Shown here: positions 40,387 through 48,367 of the stretch, in pieces
Numbering within the stretch: the stretch's first letter is position 1
Layout: every line of letters begins with the position of its first letter
NCBI RefSeq assembly: GCF_001513955.1
Contig: NZ_KQ948155.1
Coordinates: 108,086 to 172,085, forward strand
From: Streptomyces pseudovenezuelae
GTDB taxonomy: Bacteria; Actinomycetota; Actinomycetes; Streptomycetales; Streptomycetaceae
Length of the DNA: 64,000 nucleotides
Direction of reading: 5' to 3'
Notes under the pieces: generated by a model
The model's input: only the letters and a program-made list of their open reading frames with translations
Database searches by the model: none
Told to the model about the DNA's origin: nothing
Made by a program: the position numbers and the translations under genes

Positions 40387-41124
40387 ATGAGCCCCGCCGA
40401 AGGCGACCGTGACCCCCAGCGCATCCTGATCGTCGACGACGAGCCGGCGGTGCGCGAAGCACTCCAGCGCAGCCTCGCCTTCGAGGGCTACGACACCGAG
40501 GTCGCCGTGGACGGCGCGGACGCACTCGACAAGGCGACCGCGTACCGGCCCGACCTGGTCGTCCTCGACATCCAGATGCCCCGCATGGACGGGCTCACGG
40601 CCGCCCGGCGCATCCGCGGCGCGGGCGACACGACCCCCATCCTGATGCTGACGGCCCGCGACACGGTCGGCGACCGGGTCACCGGGCTCGACGCGGGCGC
40701 CGACGACTACCTGGTCAAGCCGTTCGAGCTGGACGAGCTGTTCGCCCGGGTCCGTGCGCTGCTGCGGCGCAGCTCGTACGCGGCGGCGGCCGGGGCGGCG
40801 TCCGTCGACGACGACGAGGCACTCACCTTCGCCGACCTGCGCATGGACCTCGCGACGCGTGAGGTCACCCGGGCGGGGCGGCCGGTGGAGCTGACCCGTA
40901 CGGAGTTCACCCTGCTGGAGATGTTCATGGCCCACCCGCGCCAGGTGCTGACCCGCGAGCAGATCCTGAAGGCGGTGTGGGGCTTCGACTTCGAGCCCTC
41001 CTCCAACTCGCTGGACGTCTACGTCATGTACCTGCGCCGCAAGACGGAGGCGGGCGGTGAGCCTCGGCTCGTGCACACGGTGCGGGGCGTGGGGTACGTA
41101 CTGCGGCAGGGCGGCGCGGAGTGA
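40387..41124 (+). CDS. OmpR-family response regulator (MprA-like)
   Basis: 245 residues. The receiver has DDE at 17-19, phospho-acceptor Asp61 (LVVLDIQMP), a Thr in LTARD and Lys in DDYLVKPF. The winged helix runs from about 145 to 240 (FDFEPSSNSLDVYVMYLRRKTEAGG). Its start codon follows a short C-rich leader without a strong ribosome site. It shares an overlapping GTGA with the sensor kinase gene. By order with an HtrA-like protease it resembles MprAB-PepD of mycobacteria. Confidence 0.92.
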   Translation: MSPAEGDRDPQRILIVDDEPAVREALQRSLAFEGYDTEVAVDGADALDKATAYRPDLVVLDIQMPRMDGLTAARRIRGAGDTTPILMLTARDTVGDRVTGLDAGADDYLVKPFELDELFARVRALLRRSSYAAAAGAASVDDDEALTFADLRMDLATREVTRAGRPVELTRTEFTLLEMFMAHPRQVLTREQILKAVWGFDFEPSSNSLDVYVMYLRRKTEAGGEPRLVHTVRGVGYVLRQGGAE

Positions 41125-42584
41125 ACCGGCTCGCACGGCGTTACCGGTCCCTTCCGATCCGCTCACGGCTGGCGCTGCTGGTGGCGGCGGCGGTGGCGTT
41201 CGCGGTGGCGGCGGTGTCGGTGACGTGCTGGTTCATCGTGCAGGGGAAGTTGTACGACCAGGTGGACAACGACCTGCAGAAGTCGGTGCGAGGGCCGGCG
41301 CTCGAAGGTCAGGCCAACGCGGCGGTCGGCGACTGCACCACCCAGACCTCCTCGCAGAACACCGACGGCCCCCGCAACACCTACTTCCAGGTGGTCGCGG
41401 AGAGCGGCAAGACCTGTGTCTTCCCGTACTCCCTCGGCGCGGTCAAGGTCACCCAGGCCGACAAGGACCTGATCGAGAACGGGCAGCCCGGCCAGGGTGT
41501 CATCCACAACAGCACCGACGCGGACGGCAACAACGTACGTGTCCTCGCGCTGCCGGGATACACGGTCACGGAAAAGGACACGGGCGCCACCTCCAAGGCG
41601 GCCATTCTCATCGCCCTCCCGCTGCACAACACCGAGAAGACCCTCAACGACCTCGCCCTCATCCTCCTCCTCGTCTCCGGCATCGGAGTCCTCGGTGCCG
41701 GGGCCGCAGGTCTCTTCGTCGCTCGTGCCGGTCTCCGTCCCGTCGACAAGCTCACCGAGGCCGTCGAGCACGTGGCCAGGACCGAGGACCTGGGTATCCG
41801 CATTCCCGTGGAGGAGGACGCCGAGGACGAGGTCGCCCGGCTGTCCCGCTCCTTCAACTCGATGACCAGCTCCCTCGCCAGCTCCCGCGAGCTCCAGCAG
41901 CAGCTCATCGCCGACGCGGGGCACGAGCTGCGCACCCCGCTCACCTCCCTGCGCACCAACATCGAGCTCCTCACCCGCAGCGAGGAGACCGGCCGCCCCC
42001 TGCCCGAGGCCGACCGCAAGGCACTGCTCGCCTCGGTGAAGGCGCAGATGACCGAACTGGCCGCCCTGATAGGCGACTTGCAGGAACTGTCCCGCTCGGA
42101 GGGCCAGCGCGGTGAACGCGTGCAGGTCGTCTCGCTGGAGGACACCGTCGAGGCGGCGCTGCGCCGGGCCCGGCTGCGGGGCCCGGAGCTGACCATCAAC
42201 GCCTCGCTGGAGCCCTGGTACACCCGCGCGGAACCGGCCGCGCTGGAGCGCGCGGTGGTCAACATCCTGGACAACGCGGTGAAGTTCAGCCCCGAGGGCG
42301 GGATCATCGACGTCCGGCTCGCCCAGGGCGTCCTGACCGTCCGGGACCACGGCCCCGGCATCCCCGCCGAGGAACTCCCGTACGTCTTCGACCGCTTCTG
42401 GCGCTCCCCCAGCGCCCGCGCCCTGCCCGGTTCCGGCCTCGGCCTGTCCATCGTGGCCCGCACGGTCCAGCAGTCCGGCGGCGAGGTCACCCTCGACCAC
42501 GCCGAGGACGGCGGCACCGTGGCGACCGTACGGCTGCCGGGGGCGCCGACTCCGCCACCGCAGGCTCCCGCCGCCGCCCAGTGA
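41121..42584 (+). CDS. Membrane sensor histidine kinase (MprB-like)
   Basis: 487 residues from a GTG at 41121 overlapping the regulator stop. Membrane helices lie at about 15-40 and 177-200 with an extracellular sensor domain between containing Cys71 and Cys99, a possible disulfide. HAMP covers about 200-255. The phospho-acceptor His268 is in ADAGHELRTPLT, and the ATP domain has NILDNAVKFSPEGG, DHGPGIP and GSGLGLSIV. It would phosphorylate the upstream regulator in response to an envelope signal. Confidence 0.92.
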   Translation: MNRLARRYRSLPIRSRLALLVAAAVAFAVAAVSVTCWFIVQGKLYDQVDNDLQKSVRGPALEGQANAAVGDCTTQTSSQNTDGPRNTYFQVVAESGKTCVFPYSLGAVKVTQADKDLIENGQPGQGVIHNSTDADGNNVRVLALPGYTVTEKDTGATSKAAILIALPLHNTEKTLNDLALILLLVSGIGVLGAGAAGLFVARAGLRPVDKLTEAVEHVARTEDLGIRIPVEEDAEDEVARLSRSFNSMTSSLASSRELQQQLIADAGHELRTPLTSLRTNIELLTRSEETGRPLPEADRKALLASVKAQMTELAALIGDLQELSRSEGQRGERVQVVSLEDTVEAALRRARLRGPELTINASLEPWYTRAEPAALERAVVNILDNAVKFSPEGGIIDVRLAQGVLTVRDHGPGIPAEELPYVFDRFWRSPSARALPGSGLGLSIVARTVQQSGGEVTLDHAEDGGTVATVRLPGAPTPPPQAPAAAQ

Positions 42585-42716
42585 CCTCAAGCTGTCGATG
42601 TCCTGTCAACCTTCACGCGTTCCCGACCCTACTCACGGGTTCTCTGCCAGCTTCCTGAGGTGTCGCACAGGTGCCCCACGCATCTGTCCTCAGCACTCAG
42701 GAGTGAAGAACCCCCC

Positions 42717-43574
42717 ATGCGTCTGTTTCGTGCATCGACTCTGAAGAAGAGCGCCCTGGCCGCCGCGTCCGCGGCCCTCGCCGTCACCGGCCTGCTGGCC
42801 GGCTCGGGGACCGCCCAGGCCGCCGGGCCCGGCGGGGCCCAGAACGTCCGGGGCGTGGACCCCGGGAACACCGACGTCATGCTGGACCGGCTGTGCGGCC
42901 AGGAGTCCAGCCTGACCGGCGTCTACGGCGCGCTGAACGTCGACACCGGTGAGTTCAAGACCCACGACGAGTACCTGCGGGACGTGTTCGGGCTGTGGGT
43001 GCCCGCCGGGCCGTGGGAGCTGTTCCGCGGCTGGTGCGGGTACGCGCAGGCCTCGACCTGGTCCGTGAAGGGCGAGCCCGTGCGCACCTCCGAGTGGACC
43101 GGCAACCACGGCACGACCGAGGACAAGGTGACCTTCGTCAGCGGGTACAGCACCAAGACCTTCGCCAAGAAGAGCGTCGGTGCCAACATCAGCCTGTCCC
43201 TGGCCAAGAGCATCTTCTCGGGCACCCTGGGCGGCAGCGCCGGCTACGAGTGGGGCTGGGAGAAGACCTCGTCCTTCGAGCGGCGCAGCGAGAAGTCGAT
43301 ACCACCGTGCACCCAGGTGGCGACCACGTGGACGCCGTACCAGCGGGTGGTCCGCGTGAACCCGGTGTTCTACGTCGAGGACTACCAGTGGAACAAGGGC
43401 GACGGCGAGGTGACCGCGCACACCTGGCGGGGCCGGGACGCGAGCTGGAAGTCGGTCTACTCGTACGGCTACTACATCGACGGCATCTCCGACAAGCTCC
43501 TGCCGAGCGGTCAGCCCGACGGCCGTGAGGACAAGTGGCAGGAGAGCCTCGACCCGAAGTCCTGCGCCAAGTAG
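42717..43574 (+). CDS. Secreted protein of unknown function, possible beta pore-forming fold
   Basis: 285 residues from the ATG at 42717. A signal peptide (LKKSALAAASAALAVTGLLAGSGTAQA, cleavage after AQA near 32) is followed by a mature domain rich in Trp, Tyr and Ser. The stretch from FVSGYSTKTFAKKSVG through LSLAKSIFSGTLGGS to the SFERRSEKS region alternates polar and small residues like an aerolysin/ETX insertion hairpin, but the match is by eye only. Four Cys (DRLCGQE, GWCGYAQ, IPPCTQV, PKSCAK) could make two disulfides. It is followed by a secreted pectin enzyme and, further on, an immunity-type gene. Confidence 0.78.
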   Translation: MRLFRASTLKKSALAAASAALAVTGLLAGSGTAQAAGPGGAQNVRGVDPGNTDVMLDRLCGQESSLTGVYGALNVDTGEFKTHDEYLRDVFGLWVPAGPWELFRGWCGYAQASTWSVKGEPVRTSEWTGNHGTTEDKVTFVSGYSTKTFAKKSVGANISLSLAKSIFSGTLGGSAGYEWGWEKTSSFERRSEKSIPPCTQVATTWTPYQRVVRVNPVFYVEDYQWNKGDGEVTAHTWRGRDASWKSVYSYGYYIDGISDKLLPSGQPDGREDKWQESLDPKSCAK

Positions 43575-43653
43575 GCGAATTCAGGCGGCAACCTTCCGTG
43601 TGGGGGTGGCGACTGCTCTGCGGTCCCTACCCCCGCACGGATCGGATGACCCC

Positions 43654-45693
43654 ATGGCCCAGCATCGTCGACGCCGCACCACCGCACTCGCCCTCGGTGT
43701 TCCGCTCGCCCTGACGGCCGCCGGAGGACTCGCCTACGGCTTCCTGCCCGGCGCCCAGCCCGAGGCCTCCGCCGCCACCACCGCCGCCCCCGCCTGGGCC
43801 ACCGCCACCGCGGACGGCTTCGCCTCCGTCAACTCCCTCGGGCAGAACGGGACCTACGGCGGCCGCGACGGTCAGATCGTCACCGTGAAGTCGCTCGCGG
43901 ACCTGGAGAAGTACGCGACGGCCAGTGAGCCGTACGTCATCGTCGTCGCCGCGACGATCACCATGGACCCGGTCGGCAAGGAGATCAAGGTCCAGTCGAA
44001 CAAGACCATCGTCGGCTCCGGGACCTCCGGACAGATCGTCGGCGGCGGGTTCTTCCTCGGCTCCGGTGTGCACAACGTGATCATCCGCAACCTGACGATC
44101 CGGGACGCCTACCAGGACGTCTGGAACGACAAGGAACACGACTTCGACGCCATCCAGATGGACGGCGCCCACCACGTGTGGATCGACCACAACGACCTGC
44201 GGCACATGGCCGACGGGCTCATCGACGTCCGCAAGGACAGCACGTACGTGACGGTCTCCTGGAACAAACTCAGCCAGGACAACAAGGCGTTCGGCATCGG
44301 CTGGACGGAGAACGTCGTCACCGACATCACCGTCCACCACAACTGGATCCGCGAGACCGAGCAGCGGAACCCGTCCACGGACAACGCGGCCCACGCGCAC
44401 CTCTACAACAACTTCCTGGAGGACGTGGCCGGGACGGACATCACCTCCTCCTACGGCAACTACTCGCGCGGCGCCACGAAGATGGTCCTGGAGAACTCCT
44501 GGTTCCAGGGCTTCAAGAACCCCGTCATCAAGGACAGCACCGCGAGCATCGTCCAGAAGGGCAACACCTTCGTCGGCACCAGCGGCAGGAACGAGAGCGG
44601 GGGCACCGCCTTCGACCCGAGGACGTACTACGCCTACACGCTCGACAAGACGGCCGATGTCCCGGCGCTGCTGAAGTCGGGTGCGGGGCCGCGCGGTTCG
44701 ATCGGTACGACGGCCACGGCCACCACCAAGGCGGCGGCCACGACGCTCACCGTCGCCAAGGACGGCAGCGGCCAGTACTCGACCGTGCAGGCCGCGGTGA
44801 ACGCCGTACCGGCGAACAACTCCTCGCGGGTGGTGATCTCCGTGAAGCCGGGGACGTACCGCGAACTGGTCAAGGTGCCGTCCAACAAGCCGCACGTGAC
44901 CATCCAGGGCACGGGTTCCAGCCGTAACGACACGGTGATCGTCTACAACAACGCGTCCGGCACGCCCAAGCCCGACGGCTCGGGCACCTACGGCACCGGC
45001 GGCAGCGCCACCGTCGCCGTGGAGGCCGACGACTTCCAGGCCCGCAACCTGACGGTCTCCAACGACTTCGACGAGGCCGCTCACCAGGACATCGCCAACC
45101 AGGCCGTCGCCCTGCGCACCGCCGCCGACAAGGTGTTCCTCGACGGGGTCATCGTCAGCGGCGACCAGGACACGCTCCTCGTGGACACCGCGGCCAAGGA
45201 GAAGCTGGGCCGGGTCTACATGACCAACTCCTATGTCATCGGCAACGTCGACTTCATCTTCGGCCGGGCCACCGCCGTGATCGACAAGTCCGTCATCACG
45301 CTGAAGAAGCGCTGGAACGGCACCTCGGCCGGCTACGTCACCGCCCCCAGCACCGCCGCGAACCGCAAGGGCATCCTCATCGCCAACTCGACGGTCAACG
45401 GGGACGTCTCCGCCGCGAGCTTCTACCTGGGCCGCCCCTGGCACGCCGGCGGCGACACGACCCTCGACCCGCAGACCACCGTCCGCAACACGTCGTTGAG
45501 CGCCGCGATCAAGTCCACGCCGTGGACCGACATGAGCGGCTTCTCCTGGAAGGACGACCGGTTCGCGGAGTACCGGAACACCGGCGCGGGCTCGGGTGCG
45601 GCGAGCAGCAACCGGCCGCAGCTGACCGACGCCCAGGCCACCGGTCAGGAGGTCGCGGACTGGCTGGGCGACTGGACGCCGAGCGCGTCCTGA
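43654..45693 (+). CDS. Secreted pectate lyase (PL1)-pectinesterase (CE8) fusion
   Basis: 679 residues from the ATG at 43654. The N-terminus (MAQHRRRRTTALALGVPLALTAAGG) resembles a Tat signal. Residues about 45-350 form a PL1 beta-helix (SNKTIVGSGTSGQIVGGGF, IIRNLTIRDAYQDVWND, VWIDHNDLRHMADGLIDVRK). Residues 365-660 are a CE8 pectinesterase with GDQDTLL, the signature YVIGNVDFIFGRA and the ending LGRPWHAGG. The two enzymes act in order on pectin: de-esterification, then lyase cleavage. No ribosome site is obvious. It suggests plant-debris use. Confidence 0.92.
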   Translation: MAQHRRRRTTALALGVPLALTAAGGLAYGFLPGAQPEASAATTAAPAWATATADGFASVNSLGQNGTYGGRDGQIVTVKSLADLEKYATASEPYVIVVAATITMDPVGKEIKVQSNKTIVGSGTSGQIVGGGFFLGSGVHNVIIRNLTIRDAYQDVWNDKEHDFDAIQMDGAHHVWIDHNDLRHMADGLIDVRKDSTYVTVSWNKLSQDNKAFGIGWTENVVTDITVHHNWIRETEQRNPSTDNAAHAHLYNNFLEDVAGTDITSSYGNYSRGATKMVLENSWFQGFKNPVIKDSTASIVQKGNTFVGTSGRNESGGTAFDPRTYYAYTLDKTADVPALLKSGAGPRGSIGTTATATTKAAATTLTVAKDGSGQYSTVQAAVNAVPANNSSRVVISVKPGTYRELVKVPSNKPHVTIQGTGSSRNDTVIVYNNASGTPKPDGSGTYGTGGSATVAVEADDFQARNLTVSNDFDEAAHQDIANQAVALRTAADKVFLDGVIVSGDQDTLLVDTAAKEKLGRVYMTNSYVIGNVDFIFGRATAVIDKSVITLKKRWNGTSAGYVTAPSTAANRKGILIANSTVNGDVSAASFYLGRPWHAGGDTTLDPQTTVRNTSLSAAIKSTPWTDMSGFSWKDDRFAEYRNTGAGSGAASSNRPQLTDAQATGQEVADWLGDWTPSAS

Positions 45694-45770
45694 TCTGCTC
45701 CGTTCCTCTGTCAGTGCCTCGTTCTAGGCTGGTCGTTCGGATCGAGCAGAACTGACGGGGGAGCGGAACA

Positions 45771-47534
45771 ATGATGCGTATCGAGAGGCATCGGGTCGGC
45801 GAGGCGGCCGTTTCGGCGGTGCGGAAGGACTTCGCGAACAGGATCGGTTCGCAGGTCCACTCCCTGTCCAAGGCCGGCCCGGTGACGGCGTGGGAGTGGT
45901 GGCTGATCGCCCAGGAGTTCGTCGAGTATCTCGGCGCGCTCTCGGTGGAGACCCCCGACCTGCACTCCCCCGAGGCGAAGGCGGTCCTGGAGGACGCCGC
46001 CGAGGCGGCCGCCGGCGCGGTGGCGTACGCGGCGTACTTCCCGCGCGACCACTTCGAGGTCTTCCTCAGCTACCCCGACTGGGGCCTGGAGTACGACCGC
46101 GAGCCCGGCGGCACCCCGGAGCCGGTCACTGCCGCCAGGTGGCTGGACGCCTTCTGCCTGGCGATCCTCGTCGAGAAGACCCAATGGCACGGCGAGGCCT
46201 TCCACTTCGCGCGCGAGGCGCCGCAGCAGGGCCGCTCCGGACACCCCGACGCCGAACTGATCAACGGCTTCATGGCGTACGTCATCGGCGACACCGCCGA
46301 CGACGACGCCACCTACCCGCCCTCCCGCGCACAGAAGCTCAGCGCGCTGGACGCGGCGCTGGAGCGGGTCCGGGCGCTGGAGACGGAGACCGGTGAGCGT
46401 CTGACCGACCAGCCCTACGGCATCGGGTTGCGGGCGCTGCGCGCGCTGGCCGCGGGCGACCGGGAGGAGTTCGGCGGGGCGGTGGTCCGCCTGCTGAAGC
46501 CGCTGACCCGCACGCCCGGGCCGGGAGCGCGCCCGGGCGGACTTCTCCCCCTCCTGCCGATCGCCCTGACCGCGCTGGCCCACCGCGACGCGGGCTGGCC
46601 GCCGGCCGTCGACAGCGACTACCTGCCGGACGCGCTGGTCACCGGGTTCCGGGCCACACCGCCGCGGGTGGGCCCCTACGGCCGGGACCGCCGCCCGGAC
46701 GCGGTGGCCGAACTCGCCGCGGGGGTCGTTGAGTTCGCGCGATCCCTGGAGCCGAGCCCCCTGGACCCGGACAGCGAGGAGCAGTTCGAGCGGTACACCC
46801 GCGACGCCGTCACCCCGGTGCCGGGCAGGCCGCTCACCACCTTCGAGCTGGCCTACGCCGTCACCTGTCAGGAGCTGCTCTTCCGGACCCGCGCCTCGCA
46901 CGCGCCCGACGCGAGCGACGGCCAGCTGGAGAACCTGCGGCTGGCCGCGGAGCTGGGGGCCGCGCTGTTCCGCACCACGCTGGCGGAGCCCGGCACCGAC
47001 GTGCCGGTCACGATCGACGGCAGGACGGTGACGTACCCCGCCTGCCGGGACGAGGACGCCGGTCCGGGGGCCTGGCACCGGGCGGTGCACCTCGCGCTGA
47101 TCACGGGCCGCCGGGAGCATCTGGCGCCGCTGGTCCTGGCGGGGCCGGAGCGGGTCGGCCCGGACCGCTCCGTGTCCGCCTCCTACCGGCGGGCCCTGCA
47201 CGCCTATCTGCGCGGCGAGGACCCCGAGCCCGCCACCGACCAGGCGCTGCGGGACGCCGGTAAGGCCCGCGACCAGGGGGTCCTGCCACCGCCCGCGGTG
47301 CTCTTCTCCCAGCTCGTCGAGGGGGACGAGGAGAGCTTCAACCTGGCCCTCCTGGACGCGCTCACGGCCCATCGCGACCACTACGCCGTCGCCGACCGCC
47401 CCTCCGACCCCGACGCCGTCCTCAGCCTCGACGTCCTGGCCCTCGTCTGCCACGCGCGCCGGCGGGGCTGGGAGATCAGGGTGCGGTCGCCGTATCTGCC
47501 GGCGCGGATCGTGGCGGCGGCGGAGCCCTTCTGA
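45771..47534 (+). CDS. Imm49-family immunity-like protein
   Basis: 587 residues, soluble and mostly helical, preceded by GGGGGAGCGGAACA; a -10-like TAGGCT lies at 45726-45731. It resembles the Imm49 (immunity protein 49) family of Streptomyces, including EWWLIAQEFVEYLGAL near the start, WHGEAFHFAR in the middle and the C-terminal DAVLSLDVLALVCHARRRGWE and SPYLPARIV. Imm49 was defined computationally from polymorphic-toxin loci. No toxin gene with a secretion module is adjacent, so this may be an orphan, or the secreted protein at 42717 may be related. The family call is from memory. Confidence 0.72.
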   Translation: MMRIERHRVGEAAVSAVRKDFANRIGSQVHSLSKAGPVTAWEWWLIAQEFVEYLGALSVETPDLHSPEAKAVLEDAAEAAAGAVAYAAYFPRDHFEVFLSYPDWGLEYDREPGGTPEPVTAARWLDAFCLAILVEKTQWHGEAFHFAREAPQQGRSGHPDAELINGFMAYVIGDTADDDATYPPSRAQKLSALDAALERVRALETETGERLTDQPYGIGLRALRALAAGDREEFGGAVVRLLKPLTRTPGPGARPGGLLPLLPIALTALAHRDAGWPPAVDSDYLPDALVTGFRATPPRVGPYGRDRRPDAVAELAAGVVEFARSLEPSPLDPDSEEQFERYTRDAVTPVPGRPLTTFELAYAVTCQELLFRTRASHAPDASDGQLENLRLAAELGAALFRTTLAEPGTDVPVTIDGRTVTYPACRDEDAGPGAWHRAVHLALITGRREHLAPLVLAGPERVGPDRSVSASYRRALHAYLRGEDPEPATDQALRDAGKARDQGVLPPPAVLFSQLVEGDEESFNLALLDALTAHRDHYAVADRPSDPDAVLSLDVLALVCHARRRGWEIRVRSPYLPARIVAAAEPF

Positions 47535-47648
47535 CCGGGCGGGGCGGTGGTGGCCGGGCGGGGCCGGTCCTCGGCAGGGAGGGCGCACCCAGCTCAGCCA
47601 CATCCCCCTGCCAGCCGCACCACAGCGCCGAGCTCCAGTGTTGGCGGG

Positions 47649-48350
47649 ATGGCGGAGAAGATTCTGCTGGCCGACGACGACGAGGACCTACGGGAGGGTC
47701 TCGGCCGGCTGCTCAGATTCGAGGGGTACGAGACCGTGCTCGCCGAGGACGGCCGGACGGCCCTGGACCTCGTGCGCGACGCACCCGACCTCGTGCTGAT
47801 GGACGTCTCCATGCCGGGCCTGGACGGCCTGGCCGCGACCCGCAGGATCCGGGCCTCCGGGTCCACGGTCCCGATCCTGATGATCACGGGCCGGGACGCG
47901 GTGGGCGACCGTATCGTCGCCCTGGACAACGGCGCCGACGGCTATCTGATGAAGCCGTTCGCCCCGGAGGAACTCCTCGCCCGGGTCCGCGCCCTGCTGC
48001 GCCGCACCGCCCGCCGACCCGCCCCGGCGCGCCCGCCGTCGAACCGTCTGGCCTTCGAGGACGTCACCGTGGACCTCCGCACCCGCACGGTCACCCGCGG
48101 CACCCGCCCCCTCGACCTCACCCGAACCGAGTACGCCCTCCTCGTCCACCTGATGCGCCACCCCGGCAAGGTTCTCAGCCGCACCCAGCTCCTCAAGGAG
48201 GTCTGGGGCTTCGACTTCGAACCGTCCTCCAACACCCTGGACGTGTACGTGATGTACGTCCGCCGGAAGCTGGAGAGCCGCGGCGAACCGCGGATCGTCC
48301 AGACCGTGCGGGGGATGGGCTACAGCCTGCGGGTGAGGGCCGGCGGGTGA
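47649..48350 (+). CDS. Orphan OmpR-family response regulator
   Basis: 233 residues: acidic DDDED at 9-13, Asp52 (LVLMDVSMP), Thr/Lys motif ITGRD and GYLMKPF, and a winged helix (FDFEPSSNTLDVYVMYVRRKLESRGEP) almost identical in recognition region to the MprA-like regulator at 40387. No histidine kinase is adjacent. It is convergent with the ABC exporter gene (18 bases apart). It may share DNA sites with the MprA-like regulator. Confidence 0.88.
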   Translation: MAEKILLADDDEDLREGLGRLLRFEGYETVLAEDGRTALDLVRDAPDLVLMDVSMPGLDGLAATRRIRASGSTVPILMITGRDAVGDRIVALDNGADGYLMKPFAPEELLARVRALLRRTARRPAPARPPSNRLAFEDVTVDLRTRTVTRGTRPLDLTRTEYALLVHLMRHPGKVLSRTQLLKEVWGFDFEPSSNTLDVYVMYVRRKLESRGEPRIVQTVRGMGYSLRVRAGG

Positions 48351-48367
48351 GGGCCGGCGGGTGAGGG

